Assembly: GCF_008033385.1 (NCBI RefSeq)
Contig: NZ_VOGY01000002.1
Coordinates: forward strand, 310,001-374,000
DNA: 64,000 nt
Direction of reading: 5' to 3'
DNA from: Algibacter pacificus
GTDB lineage: Bacteria; Bacteroidota; Bacteroidia; Flavobacteriales; Flavobacteriaceae
Below, piece by piece: positions 42,843-51,270 of the stretch (position 1 is the stretch's first letter; each line of letters starts with the position of its first letter). Under the pieces are notes generated by a model, which saw nothing but the letters and a program-made list of their open reading frames with translations, made no database searches and was not told the origin of the DNA. A program made the translations under genes and the position numbers.

Positions 42843-43424
42843 TTAGCCATGAACGGTTTCCGATTTACCTAAATTTTTCATAATATCAGCTTCATATTCA
42901 AGAAGTTGCTGCCATTTGGTGTCAACTTCTTTTTTTTCTCCATATTGTCTGGCAAAACCTAAAAACATGGTATAGTGGTTTGCTTCACTAATCATTAAGT
43001 TTTTGTAAAATTCAGCCAATTCTTTATCTTGAAGTTCTAAAGAGAGTAGTCTAAAACGTTCGCAACTTCTAGCTTCAATTAAAGCAGCGTATAGTAGGCG
43101 GTGCACTAATTGAGTTGTTCTACTACCTCCTTTTGGGAAAAATTTTAATAATGCTATAACATAGTCGTCCCGACGATCTCTACCTAAGGTCCATCCGCGT
43201 TCTAAAATTTTATCGTGTACCATTTTAAAATGGCTAATTTCTTCCTTTACCAAGGCCACCATTTCTTGTACAAGTTCGGTGTATTCTGGAAAACTAACAA
43301 TTAAGGAAATAGCTGTACTTGTTGCTTTTTGTTCGCAAAAAGCATGATCGGTTAATATGTCTTCAATATTTTTTTCTACTATATTTACCCAGCGTGGGTC
43401 TGTTGGTAATTTTAAGCCTAGCAT
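42843..43424 (-). CDS. miaE: tRNA-(ms2io6A)-hydroxylase
   Basis: 193-residue di-iron ferritin-like enzyme of the MiaE family. Iron-ligand helices: QKATSTAISLIVSFPEY, VKEEISHFKMVHDKI (E-x2-H), LIEARSCERFRLLS and ISEANHYTMFLGFAR (E-x2-H). It hydroxylates the isopentenyl group of modified adenosine-37 in tRNA. Monocistronic on the minus strand; no miaA/miaB in the window. Confidence 0.92.
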   Translation of the reverse strand: MLGLKLPTDPRWVNIVEKNIEDILTDHAFCEQKATSTAISLIVSFPEYTELVQEMVALVKEEISHFKMVHDKILERGWTLGRDRRDDYVIALLKFFPKGGSRTTQLVHRLLYAALIEARSCERFRLLSLELQDKELAEFYKNLMISEANHYTMFLGFARQYGEKKEVDTKWQQLLEYEADIMKNLGKSETVHG

Positions 43425-43513
43425 AATAAAAAGTATTTAAAGCAAATTTATTTCTTTAATTCTAATTTCGGCATATCTCTAGCCTAAAATATTAAAGAAT
43501 GATGATTTTTATA

Positions 43514-43547
43514 AATAAAAAAAGGTTAAACTATAAATAGCCTAACC
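43514..43547 (-). terminator. terminator of the peroxiredoxin-thioredoxin operon
   Basis: On the minus strand: GGTTAGGCTATTTATAGTTTAACC, a stem with symmetric internal loop (GGTTA/TAACC and CTAT/ATAG), followed by seven T. It lies about 32 bp after the last gene of the operon. Confidence 0.8.
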
Positions 43548-43578
43548 CGTTCTCTTTTCTTTTTCAATTTTTCTTTTA

Positions 43579-43836
43579 CTATTTGTCAATAGAGCCTAAA
43601 ACACGTTGCATAAAACCGTTTATGGCTTCTTTTTTCGGGGTGCCTTCTTTTATCATTTTGTTCACTTCTATGGCGCCGTACATATTAGAAATAAGCTCAC
43701 CAATAACATCTAATTCTTCATCTTTTAGTGAAGAAACTTCGGTTAAAGCTTCTAATGTTTCAATAGTTTCAACAACGTAATCCTCGTCGTTTTCTTCAAT
43801 AAATTGTGTTAAATGTTTTATTACTGGTAATTTCAT
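43579..43836 (-). CDS. DUF6952-like small acidic protein
   Basis: 85 residues, strongly acidic and helical (MKLPVIKHLTQFIEENDEDY, VVETIETLEALTEV, ISNMYGAIEVNKMIKEG). It resembles a flavobacterial family listed as DUF6952 that sits after a thioredoxin; identification is from memory of context and sequence style, not a search. It is last in the peroxiredoxin-thioredoxin operon, so a redox-linked role is possible. Confidence 0.72.
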   Translation of the reverse strand: MKLPVIKHLTQFIEENDEDYVVETIETLEALTEVSSLKDEELDVIGELISNMYGAIEVNKMIKEGTPKKEAINGFMQRVLGSIDK

Positions 43837-43884
43837 AAATAATATTCTTTTTTTTTCCGCGAAGGCGAGAATCTTTTTGACTTG

Positions 43885-44193
43885 TTAGATAACTTCGCTA
43901 ACTAATTCTTTTAAAACATCGAATTTGTTAGTTTGAACTTGATTAATCAACTTTCCTCCTTTGAAAGCGGCAAAAGTTGGTAAATTATCAACAGTAGCTA
44001 ATTTTCTAGACTCAGGAAATTTTTCAGCGTCAGCAATAACAAAAGATACACCTTCATTTTCTGTTGCTAATTTTTTGAATTTAGGTTTCATAATTCTACA
44101 GTTTCCACACCATGTAGCAGAAAATTGCACAATTACCGTATCATTATCAGAAACGATTTCCCCTAAATTATCTTGGTTTAATTCATTTATCAT
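43885..44193 (-). CDS. thioredoxin-family protein
   Basis: 102 residues with thioredoxin fold and an unusual active site WCGNC (FSATWCGNCRIMKPKF) where classic thioredoxin has WCGPC, and a cis-proline region VDNLPTFAAFKGG. Cytosolic thiol-disulfide reductant, probably serving the peroxiredoxin encoded 60 bp upstream. The CGNC motif predicts a different redox potential from CGPC. Confidence 0.9.
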   Translation of the reverse strand: MINELNQDNLGEIVSDNDTVIVQFSATWCGNCRIMKPKFKKLATENEGVSFVIADAEKFPESRKLATVDNLPTFAAFKGGKLINQVQTNKFDVLKELVSEVI

Positions 44194-44210
44194 AATTCTT
44201 TTTTTTAGAA

Positions 44211-44243
44211 AGACTTATCCGGTTTTTTAAACCGGATAAGTCT
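44211..44243 (-). other. hairpin between peroxiredoxin and thioredoxin genes
   Basis: A 15-bp perfect stem (AGACTTATCCGGTTT and complement) with a three-base loop. On the transcribed minus strand the bases after the stem are A-rich, not T-rich, so it is more likely an mRNA-processing or stability element setting the peroxiredoxin:thioredoxin ratio than a full terminator. Confidence 0.7.
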
Positions 44244-44253
44244 TTAATGTTTA

Positions 44254-44892
44254 CTAGTGAGATGCTAAATAAGCAGCAGTTCCTTTAGCATTAGGTGACA
44301 TAGCGTCTTTTCCTTCTTCCCAGTTTGCAGGACAAACTTCACCTTTTTCTTGTACGTGAGTTAAAGCATCTACTAAACGAATGTACTCACCAACATTTCT
44401 ACCTAAAGGCATGTTGTTAATGCTTTCGTGTTGCACAATACCATCTTCATCAATAATGTATGTAGCTCTGTAAGTTACGTTATCACCTTCAACTTGTACC
44501 GTTCCAGTTTCTTCATCAAAGGTTTCGTTGGTAATGTCTAAAATCCCTAAAATACTAGATAAGTTTCTGTTGCTATCTGCTAAAATAGGGTAAGTTACAC
44601 CTTCAATACCACCGTTATCTTTGGCTTGGCTTAACCATGCAAAATGTACTTCAGGCGTATCACATGAGGCTCCAATTACTACGGTGTTACGTTTTTCAAA
44701 TTCTGGTAGTGCTGCTTGGAAGGCGTGTAATTCTGTTGGGCATACAAAAGTAAAATCTTTTGGGTACCAAAATAATACTACTTTTTTCTTATTGTTAACC
44801 GCTTCTTCTAGAACGTTTACTTTAAAAGTATCGCCCATTTCGTTCATTGCGTCAACGTTTAAATCTGGAAATTTTTTTCCTACTAATGCCAT
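44254..44892 (-). CDS. 2-Cys peroxiredoxin (AhpC/Prx1 type)
   Basis: 212 residues. Peroxidatic cysteine in WYPKDFTFVCPTELHAF; resolving cysteine in the C-terminal GEVCPANWEEG; RATYIIDEDGIVQH is the conserved arginine strand. It reduces hydrogen peroxide and organic peroxides, and is regenerated by thioredoxin encoded downstream. First gene of the operon, with a TATATTTG element 36 bp in front. Confidence 0.94.
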   Translation of the reverse strand: MALVGKKFPDLNVDAMNEMGDTFKVNVLEEAVNNKKKVVLFWYPKDFTFVCPTELHAFQAALPEFEKRNTVVIGASCDTPEVHFAWLSQAKDNGGIEGVTYPILADSNRNLSSILGILDITNETFDEETGTVQVEGDNVTYRATYIIDEDGIVQHESINNMPLGRNVGEYIRLVDALTHVQEKGEVCPANWEEGKDAMSPNAKGTAAYLASH

Positions 44893-44928
44893 GTTTTTAT
44901 GTTTTAATTGTTAAATATTTTCTTGATA

Positions 44929-44936
44929 CAAATATA
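44929..44936 (-). promoter_or_regulatory. -7 element of the peroxiredoxin operon
   Basis: Minus-strand TATATTTG, 36 bp upstream of the peroxiredoxin start. No -33 TTTG at the usual spacing. Confidence 0.55.
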
Positions 44937-45032
44937 AAACACATTAAAGGTTTTTAGTGGATTCCAAAATTTTAATTTTTTATTATAGTATAGTTTTTGT
45001 CTATGAGATCAAAATTTAATGATAATTTAACT

Positions 45033-46499
45033 CTATTTATGTTTAAGTTGTTTTATTTTGATATTTAAGGCAGCAAACAGAAGTGTGGTAAACGGACTTA
45101 ACCAGTTAAAAATAGCGTAAATAAAATACTCTGAAATACCAACACCAAGAACGCCAGATTGATAAGCTCCACAGGTATTCCACGGGATTAAAACAGAAGT
45201 TACTGTTCCAGAATCCTCTAAAGTTCGGCTTAAATTTTCGGGTGCTAAACCACGATCTTCATAGGCTTTTTTAAACATTTTTCCGGGAATTACTATTGCT
45301 AAATATTGGTCGGATGCGACAATATTTAAACCTAAACAACTTACTACAGTACTGGCAAATAAACCAAAAATAGTACTGGCTATAGATAGAAGAGCTTTAG
45401 TAATTCTGGCTAAGGCGCCAATACCGTCCATGGTACCTCCAAAAATCATGGCACAAATAATTAAATATATAGTCCAGAGCATACCTTCCATACCACCAGC
45501 GGAAAACAGCTCATTAAGTTTGTCATTATCAGTTGTAATCTGTGTATCTGTTAAAATAGCAGTAATTATTGTCGATGTTTTAGATTGTCCTAAATTACTA
45601 AGTATTTCTGACTGAAAAATAAAAGCAAAAATGGCAGCTAATAAAACACCAGAAACTAATGCGATTAGTGGTTTTGTTTTTAATAAAATTAACGCTATTA
45701 CCGTTATTGGAACAAGAAATAGCCAAGGTGTAATATTAAAGGTGTTTGCTATAGTTGCTAGTAAATTAGAGACATCGGCGCTTCCTGTTGTTTCAACACG
45801 CATACTTAAAATAGCGAATGCTATTAAAGTAATTGCTATGGTAGGTATGGTGGTCATGGACATATACCTTATGTGTGTAAATAAATCTGTGCCTGCCATA
45901 GCAGGAGCCAGATTGGTAGTGTCGCTTAAAGGGGACATTTTATCGCCAAAATAGGCTCCTGAAATTACTGCTCCGGCAATCATACCAGGAGTGATACCTA
46001 AAGCTGTGCCAATACCAACTAGCGCAATACCAACGGTAGCCGACGTGGTCCAGGAGCTTCCCGTTGCAATAGAAATTACAGCGGCAATAACGACCGATGC
46101 AGGCAAGAATATATTAGGGTTTAAAACTTGCAAACCATAATAAACCATAGCTGGAATAACACCACTTATTAACCAAGTTCCTGCCAAAGCTCCAACTAAG
46201 AAAAGAATCATTATTGGGATAAAAACGCTTTTTAAGTTTTCCCAAATTTCATAAAGGATATTGTTAAAAGAGGCCTTATTATAGATACCAACAGCAGCAG
46301 CTATAAGGCCTCCAATAAGTAAAATTAATTGGTTGGAATAAGCACCAAACCATTCACCATCTTTAAAGGTAATATTGTAAAACAACAAGCTCATTAAGAT
46401 AATAACAGGAATTAGGGCTTCGTATATGTTTAATTCCGAATTTTCAATAATAGTTTCATGGTCTGCATTTATTTTAGAAATATTCTTGTCGTCTTGCAT
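45033..46499 (-). CDS. nhaC: Na+/H+ antiporter, NhaC family
   Basis: 488 residues with about 11-12 transmembrane helices. Family-typical stretches: IATGSSWTTSATVGIALVGIG, ISGAYFGDKMSPLSDTTNLAPAMAG (the NhaC core with charged residues inside the membrane), VVSCLGLNIVASDQYLAIVIPG and SVLIPWNTCGAYQSGVLG. It exports sodium in exchange for protons at the inner membrane, useful to a marine organism. Some members exchange other substrates (malate/lactate), so ion specificity is inferred. Confidence 0.9.
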   Translation of the reverse strand: MQDDKNISKINADHETIIENSELNIYEALIPVIILMSLLFYNITFKDGEWFGAYSNQLILLIGGLIAAAVGIYNKASFNNILYEIWENLKSVFIPIMILFLVGALAGTWLISGVIPAMVYYGLQVLNPNIFLPASVVIAAVISIATGSSWTTSATVGIALVGIGTALGITPGMIAGAVISGAYFGDKMSPLSDTTNLAPAMAGTDLFTHIRYMSMTTIPTIAITLIAFAILSMRVETTGSADVSNLLATIANTFNITPWLFLVPITVIALILLKTKPLIALVSGVLLAAIFAFIFQSEILSNLGQSKTSTIITAILTDTQITTDNDKLNELFSAGGMEGMLWTIYLIICAMIFGGTMDGIGALARITKALLSIASTIFGLFASTVVSCLGLNIVASDQYLAIVIPGKMFKKAYEDRGLAPENLSRTLEDSGTVTSVLIPWNTCGAYQSGVLGVGISEYFIYAIFNWLSPFTTLLFAALNIKIKQLKHK

Positions 46500-46681
46500 A
46501 TTATCAATTTAGTGTTGTAATGTTACGGTTTTAGTTGAATTTATGCAAATAGAAAAAAGCCCTTTTATTGAAAAAGCACCTGTTTTGCTACTATTTGTAG
46601 CCAAATAAAACAGTAGTAGGCTAAATTATTTTCTATTAAAATAAAACCTTAATTCTAAAAAGATATCTTACCTATTAAAAG

Positions 46682-47245
46682 TTAATCTAAATATTTTCCA
46701 GGAATAGGGTGCAACCAAGTTTCGTGACTCCAATATAGGTTAAGAATCCACCAGCGTTCACCATCATTTAGTAATTGAATACTATAAATACCACGTATAA
46801 TAGGTGCTTCATCGGTTTTACTATTAAAAGCTTCAAAAGTGCTAAATACATGAGCCATTTTTCCAAAAACCTCCGATTTTCTATGAATTTCTTTTTCAAT
46901 AAAACCATTAGAAATCATCCATTTTTCAGAACTTTTAATGTAGTCGCCACTTCCCATAAATTTTACTTGAAATTGACGTTCATCATTCTTTCCCGCAGTA
47001 ATTAATTTGGCATCAGGATGAAACAAGAATTTAAATAACTTCCAATCACGTTCATCCTCTTTTTCACCAGAAATTTCATGATAAAATGTTTCAATGACAT
47101 CACTTACGGTGGCTACATTTTTTGAATAATCAACAACGTGTTCTTTATGTTCTTCGCCCTGTTTATTAGGGTTTTCCTTGTTTTTTTGTGCCGAAACAGA
47201 AATTGAAATAACACTTAAAAAAAGTATAAAAACGTATTTTTTCAT
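46682..47245 (-). CDS. secreted NTF2-like protein
   Basis: 187 residues with signal peptide ending SISVSAQ. After a charged linker (KNKENPNKQGEEHKEHVV), the remainder has NTF2/SnoaL-like (cone-fold) character: VIETFYHEISGEKEDERDWKLFKFLFHPDAKLI, FEAFNSK and the final strands RWWILNLYWSHET. Periplasmic. No catalytic residues can be assigned. It lies 6 bp upstream of nothing co-directional except smpB, whose stop is at its back; both run on the minus strand with smpB first. Confidence 0.75.
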   Translation of the reverse strand: MKKYVFILFLSVISISVSAQKNKENPNKQGEEHKEHVVDYSKNVATVSDVIETFYHEISGEKEDERDWKLFKFLFHPDAKLITAGKNDERQFQVKFMGSGDYIKSSEKWMISNGFIEKEIHRKSEVFGKMAHVFSTFEAFNSKTDEAPIIRGIYSIQLLNDGERWWILNLYWSHETWLHPIPGKYLD

Positions 47246-47251
47246 AGAAAT

Positions 47252-47710
47252 TTATTTGTAAATTTTCTTTATCCTGTCTAAGTTTCGCTTGTTATCACGG
47301 TCCTTAATAGTTTCACGTTTATCATATAGTTTTTTACCTTTAGCTAAGGCAATAACTAATTTGGCGTAACCATTATCGTTAATAAATAAGCGTAATGGAA
47401 TTATAGTTAACCCCTTGTTTTGCACTTCTTTATGTAGTTTTTTTAACTCCTTTTTATTAAGTAGTAACTTGCGTTCTGCTTTGGGTTTATGGTTGTAATA
47501 ATTACCATAAATGTACTCTTCAACGGTCATGTTTATTACAAAAAGTTCGCCAGCCTCATTAAACTCGCAAAAACTTTCAGCAATAGATGCACGACTACTT
47601 CTAATCGATTTAATTTCAGTACCCGAAAGTACAATTCCCGCGGTGTACTTATCTAAAATCTCGTATAGAAAGCGCGCCTTTTTGTTCTGTATGTTTACCT
47701 TATTTTGCAT
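47252..47710 (-). CDS. smpB: SsrA-binding protein
   Basis: 152 residues: NIQNKKARFLYEILDKYTAGIVLSGTEIKSIRSSRASIAESF is the SmpB OB-fold signature, followed by RKLLLNKKELKKLHKEV and the C-terminal basic tail AKGKKLYDKRETIKDRDNKR. It binds tmRNA and brings it to stalled ribosomes. ATG chosen three codons into the longest frame (before QNKVNIQ), the usual start. The tmRNA gene ssrA is not in the neighbouring gaps. Confidence 0.96.
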   Translation of the reverse strand: MQNKVNIQNKKARFLYEILDKYTAGIVLSGTEIKSIRSSRASIAESFCEFNEAGELFVINMTVEEYIYGNYYNHKPKAERKLLLNKKELKKLHKEVQNKGLTIIPLRLFINDNGYAKLVIALAKGKKLYDKRETIKDRDNKRNLDRIKKIYK

Positions 47711-47797
47711 GACCAACAAAATTACAAAAATTATTATGGCATTCCCTTTTTTAATGCTATAAGATTTTTAAAAATAAAACCTTATAGCTTTAAAAAA

Positions 47798-47884
47798 CGT
47801 CGGGCTATACGCTACAAGTCCTCGCGCTACCAATTCTCATTGGTAGCACTGTGGGCTTTCCACTTCTATCCCTAATGCGAGTGC
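47798..47884 (+). repeat. diverged REP-like element, copy 3
   Basis: Contains CGTCGGGCTATACGCTAC, a central hairpin (GCTACCAAT-TCTC-ATTGGTAGC), a repeat GTGGGCTTTCCACTTC and the end CTATCCCTAATGCG, which parallels the ATCCCTAACGC end of copy 2. GC-richer than its surroundings. Orientation is the same as copy 1. Confidence 0.65.
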
Positions 47885-48103
47885 CAAGGTTATATTAAAC
47901 AATAACCATTGTGGCCTCCTGCTATTTTTTTTTAATGTTAATTTAGAATTATTATTAAAACGCATGAAACCATTATACACTATAATTCTGTTATTTCTCT
48001 ACCCGAAATTCTCATTTTTTATAGAAGCTTAAGCGCATAATTTTAACTAAATTTGAAATTAATATATCACAGATTTCAAACAATAATTCAACACTTTGCT
48101 TCT
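47885..48103. other. noncoding remainder of the smpB to S41-peptidase gap
   Basis: AT-rich, no gene. No clear TATATTTG seen. Together with the REP-like element it makes a 390-bp divergent gap between smpB and the peptidase. Confidence 0.4.
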
Positions 48104-49681
48104 ATGCGAAAACTAATTTTGTTTTTATTTTTTATTCTTCAACTCGTATCCTGCGTTAGTGTAAAAAAACACAATGAACAGATTGAAACTTTACATTCAC
48201 CAGAAAGCTTACGTCGCGATATAGACCAAGTTTATAATCAATTAAAAAAGCATCATCCTAATCTTTATCAATACACTTCAAAAACCGACTTAGATTTTAA
48301 ATTCGACAGCTTAAAAAAAGCCATACAAACCCCTATTAATTCGCGCGACTTTTACAAAAAGCTAGCACCAGTAGTGGCGCAAGTAAAACAAGGACATGTT
48401 TCCTTAGGTTCGGCGTACCAGGAATTTACAAGGAAGGAACGAAAAACATTGAAAAAGAAAAAATTTGAATTTTATGATTTGGATTTCGAATATTTAAATA
48501 ACAAACTTTGGGTAGTAAATACCAAAGGAAAAGATTCTTCTTTAATAGGTGCAGAGGTACTAAAAATTGATAACGAAAATGTTTCAAATATTATACAAAG
48601 TATTAAAACTCGTTTCGCTTCAGATGGTTACAATCAAACTTTATATAATAGAGTGGTTGGACGTCATTTTTCAACCTATTACTATAAAGAAAAAGGTTTT
48701 ATTGATAGTTTGAATATCCAATTTAAGTTGAAAGATTCTATTTTTTCAAAACTATTAAAGCGTATTTCAAAACATAAAAAAGAAGCAGAAAAGGATTCAT
48801 TTCCTCAAAAACCAGCAATAAAATTAACCAAATTAGAACGTAAGCAAAATAGAATTGCCGCTAAAAACAAACGTAAAAAAGATAGAATATTTGGTTTTAT
48901 ACCAAAGGAAAAAGAATACACACGAAACTTTAATTTTATTGGTAAGGACAGCAGTACAGCTTACATGAAAATTAGAAGTTTTAATAACGGAAACTATCGT
49001 AAATTTTATAAAGACAGTTTTAAAAAACTAGATTCGGCCAAAACTAAAAACCTAATTATCGATTTACGTGATAATGGGGGTGGGCGTATAGCCGAAATAA
49101 ATTATTTGTACGCTTATTTAAGTAAAACAGCATATACTTTTATGGCACCAAGTCAGGTGAATAATAGATTGTCTTTTTTTCCTGCGTTTATGAATAATAC
49201 CAAATCTATTTCATTTAAAATGGTGACAGGAATTTTTTCACCCCTTATTGTCATCGATAATATATTAAAAACAAAAAAACAAGACGGGAAATGGCATTAT
49301 AATTTTCGATATGCCAAAGTTCAAAAACCAAAAAATCTAAATTATACAGGCAACTTGTATGTATTAATTAATGGAAATTCGTTTTCGGCATCCTCGTTAA
49401 TTTCAACAAATTTACAAGCAACAAATAGAGCTATTTTTGTTGGAGAAGAAACCGGAGGCGCTTTTAATGGCTGCGTTGCAGGTTTGTATAAAATATATCA
49501 ATTACCCGAGTCGAAACTAAAAATTAGAATGGGGTTAATGCAAATAGAAACCCCTTTTAAACAAAATCCCGATGGTTATGGTGTAAAACCAAATATTGAA
49601 ATTACTCCAACTATTTCGGATAGACTTTCAGGTAAAGACCCAGAAATCGATTGGGTTTTAAAGCACATTTCCGAAAAGTAA
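48104..49681 (+). CDS. S41-family peptidase lipoprotein
   Basis: About 525 residues from the ATG that gives a proper lipoprotein signal (LILFLFFILQLVSC). A helical N-terminal region, a charged insert (RKQNRIAAKNKRKKDRIFG) and a C-terminal S41/tail-specific-protease domain: NLIIDLRDNGGGRIAEINY, LYVLINGNSFSASSLISTNLQ (Ser-x-Ser nucleophile region) and VGEETGGAFNGCVAGL. Anchored in the periplasm or outer membrane; target unknown. A TTG 51 bp upstream in frame would hide the signal peptide and is rejected. Confidence 0.88.
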   Translation: MRKLILFLFFILQLVSCVSVKKHNEQIETLHSPESLRRDIDQVYNQLKKHHPNLYQYTSKTDLDFKFDSLKKAIQTPINSRDFYKKLAPVVAQVKQGHVSLGSAYQEFTRKERKTLKKKKFEFYDLDFEYLNNKLWVVNTKGKDSSLIGAEVLKIDNENVSNIIQSIKTRFASDGYNQTLYNRVVGRHFSTYYYKEKGFIDSLNIQFKLKDSIFSKLLKRISKHKKEAEKDSFPQKPAIKLTKLERKQNRIAAKNKRKKDRIFGFIPKEKEYTRNFNFIGKDSSTAYMKIRSFNNGNYRKFYKDSFKKLDSAKTKNLIIDLRDNGGGRIAEINYLYAYLSKTAYTFMAPSQVNNRLSFFPAFMNNTKSISFKMVTGIFSPLIVIDNILKTKKQDGKWHYNFRYAKVQKPKNLNYTGNLYVLINGNSFSASSLISTNLQATNRAIFVGEETGGAFNGCVAGLYKIYQLPESKLKIRMGLMQIETPFKQNPDGYGVKPNIEITPTISDRLSGKDPEIDWVLKHISEK

Positions 49682-49774
49682 GAATGTTTGATTATATATT
49701 GCGGTAAAACAATTTAAGAACAATAATACCGTTTTAAATAGCCTAACAATCCATATTAAATTAAGATTTTAAAC

Positions 49775-50449
49775 ATGAATTTATTTAAAATAGTAGCAGC
49801 AGTATTTTTTCTTTCAAGCTTAGCGCTTTCAGCTCAAAATATCAATCAGTTTGATAGTGACGGAAAGCGTCATGGTATTTGGACTAAAAACTTCGAAAAT
49901 ACGGATGTTATTCGTTACGAGGGCGAGTTTTTTCATGGTAAAGAAGTAGGAACATTTAAATTTTATAAAAACATTAAAATGAAACCTGTATTATCTGCGG
50001 TAAAACAATTTAATAAAGAAAACAATATAGCGGAAGTTTCTTTTTTAGCTTCAACAGGAAAAGTGATTAGTACTGGTAAAATGGCAGGGAAGGCTTACAT
50101 TGGTACATGGAAATATTATCATAAAAATAACGATAACCTACTTATTTTAGAGCATTTTGATGATTTGGGACAATTAACCGGAGAGCGTTTTGTTTATTAT
50201 GAAAACGGACAAATTGCTGAAAAACAATTTTATATTTCAGGGGAATTACATGGAGAACTCATTGGTTATTCTGAAAAAGGAGTGGTTTTAAAATCATTCA
50301 TTTACGAAGCTGGTGAACTTCACGGACTTTCAAAAGTATTTAACGGAAAAGGCGAATTAATTATTGAAGGAGCATATAAGCGCGGTAAAAAATATGGAGC
50401 TTGGAAATACTATGAAAACGGTAAATTAAAAGAGGAAAAAAGATTTTAA
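49775..50449 (+). CDS. MORN-variant repeat protein (YwqK-like)
   Basis: 224 residues with signal peptide ending ALSAQ. Successive ~20-residue repeats with Y-x-x-G-x(L/K) pattern: GIWTKNFENTDVIRYEGEF, GTFKFYKNIK, GERFVYYENGQIAEKQFYISGELHGE, GLSKVFNGKGELIIEGAYKRG and GAWKYYENGKLKEEKRF. The family is widely labelled 'toxin-antitoxin system YwqK antitoxin', but no toxin is next to it and it looks exported, so this label should not be taken as function. Confidence 0.82.
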   Translation: MNLFKIVAAVFFLSSLALSAQNINQFDSDGKRHGIWTKNFENTDVIRYEGEFFHGKEVGTFKFYKNIKMKPVLSAVKQFNKENNIAEVSFLASTGKVISTGKMAGKAYIGTWKYYHKNNDNLLILEHFDDLGQLTGERFVYYENGQIAEKQFYISGELHGELIGYSEKGVVLKSFIYEAGELHGLSKVFNGKGELIIEGAYKRGKKYGAWKYYENGKLKEEKRF

Positions 50450-50518
50450 TAATATACAGTATGTTAAAAATTAATATTTACTTTGTACTTGTAAATATCA
50501 CAAAGTAAGATTGTTATT

Positions 50519-51139
50519 ATGGCTGAGTTTATTAGAATTTATGAGGAAAATCCTAACCCGAAGGAGATTGAAAAGGTTGTTGCTATTTTAAAACAAGGCG
50601 GACTTATTATTTACCCGACAGATACGGTTTATGGATTAGGTTGCGATATTACTAATGTAAAAGCTTTAGAGAAAATTGCAAGGATTAAAGGGGTTAAACT
50701 TGAAAAGGCTAATTTCTCTTTTGTATGTCAAGATTTAAGTAATTTAAGCGACTATGTAAAGCAAATAGATACGTCTGTTTTTAAAATATTAAAACGCGCT
50801 TTACCGGGACCGTATACTTTTATTTTGCCTGGGTCTAAAAATTTACCAAACCCGTTTAAAAAACGAAAAACCGTTGGAATTCGAGTTCCTAACAATGCTA
50901 TTGCATTGGATATTGTAAAACTTTTAGGTAACCCAATAATTTCAACATCTATTCATGATGAGGATACCGTTTTAGAATATACTACCGATCCCGAATTAAT
51001 ACATGAAAAATGGGATAACTTGGTCGATTTAGTTATCGATGGTGGTTATGGTGATAACGAAGCTTCTACAGTTATAGATCTTTCCGATGGTGATCCTGTG
51101 GTTTTACGGGAAGGCAAAGGAGCCTTAGATATTTTATAA
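50519..51139 (+). CDS. L-threonylcarbamoyladenylate synthase (Sua5/YciO/YrdC)
   Basis: 206 residues: GGLIIYPTDTVYGLGCDITN (substrate-binding loop), KGVKLEKANFSFVCQDLS, RALPGPYTFILPGSK and VGIRVPNNAIALDIVKLLGNPIISTS identify the YrdC-like family. It makes threonylcarbamoyl-AMP for t6A37 of tRNA. The TsaC and YciO subgroups are alike; YciO-type proteins have weaker activity, so the specific name is left open. Followed by a bidirectional terminator. Confidence 0.9.
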   Translation: MAEFIRIYEENPNPKEIEKVVAILKQGGLIIYPTDTVYGLGCDITNVKALEKIARIKGVKLEKANFSFVCQDLSNLSDYVKQIDTSVFKILKRALPGPYTFILPGSKNLPNPFKKRKTVGIRVPNNAIALDIVKLLGNPIISTSIHDEDTVLEYTTDPELIHEKWDNLVDLVIDGGYGDNEASTVIDLSDGDPVVLREGKGALDIL

Positions 51140-51181
51140 AAAGTTTACAATGTAGTTTAAGCTAGTATAAAGTAGAGATAT

Positions 51182-51216
51182 AAAAAAATCCACTTCAAAT
51201 TGAAGTGGATTTTTTT
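51182..51216. terminator. bidirectional terminator between convergent genes
   Basis: Seventeen-bp perfect stem (seven A then TCCACTTCAA, with exact complement and a one-base centre), T run on both strands' 3' side. Serves the Sua5-like gene and the ompA-like gene. Confidence 0.92.
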
Positions 51217-51270
51217 ATAACTAAAATTCTTAAAAAAAGAATTATGCTTAAATTATAATAACTATAAAGC

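Noticed and set aside
44211-44243. Rho-independent terminator after peroxiredoxin
   Set aside because: The strand that is transcribed has A, not U, after the stem.
47720-48103. tmRNA (ssrA) gene next to smpB
   Set aside because: No tRNA-like ends or tag-coding frame; the GC-rich block there matches the REP-like elements instead.
49775-50449. Toxin-antitoxin module based on the YwqK label
   Set aside because: The protein has a signal peptide and no neighbouring toxin gene; the family label is not evidence of function.
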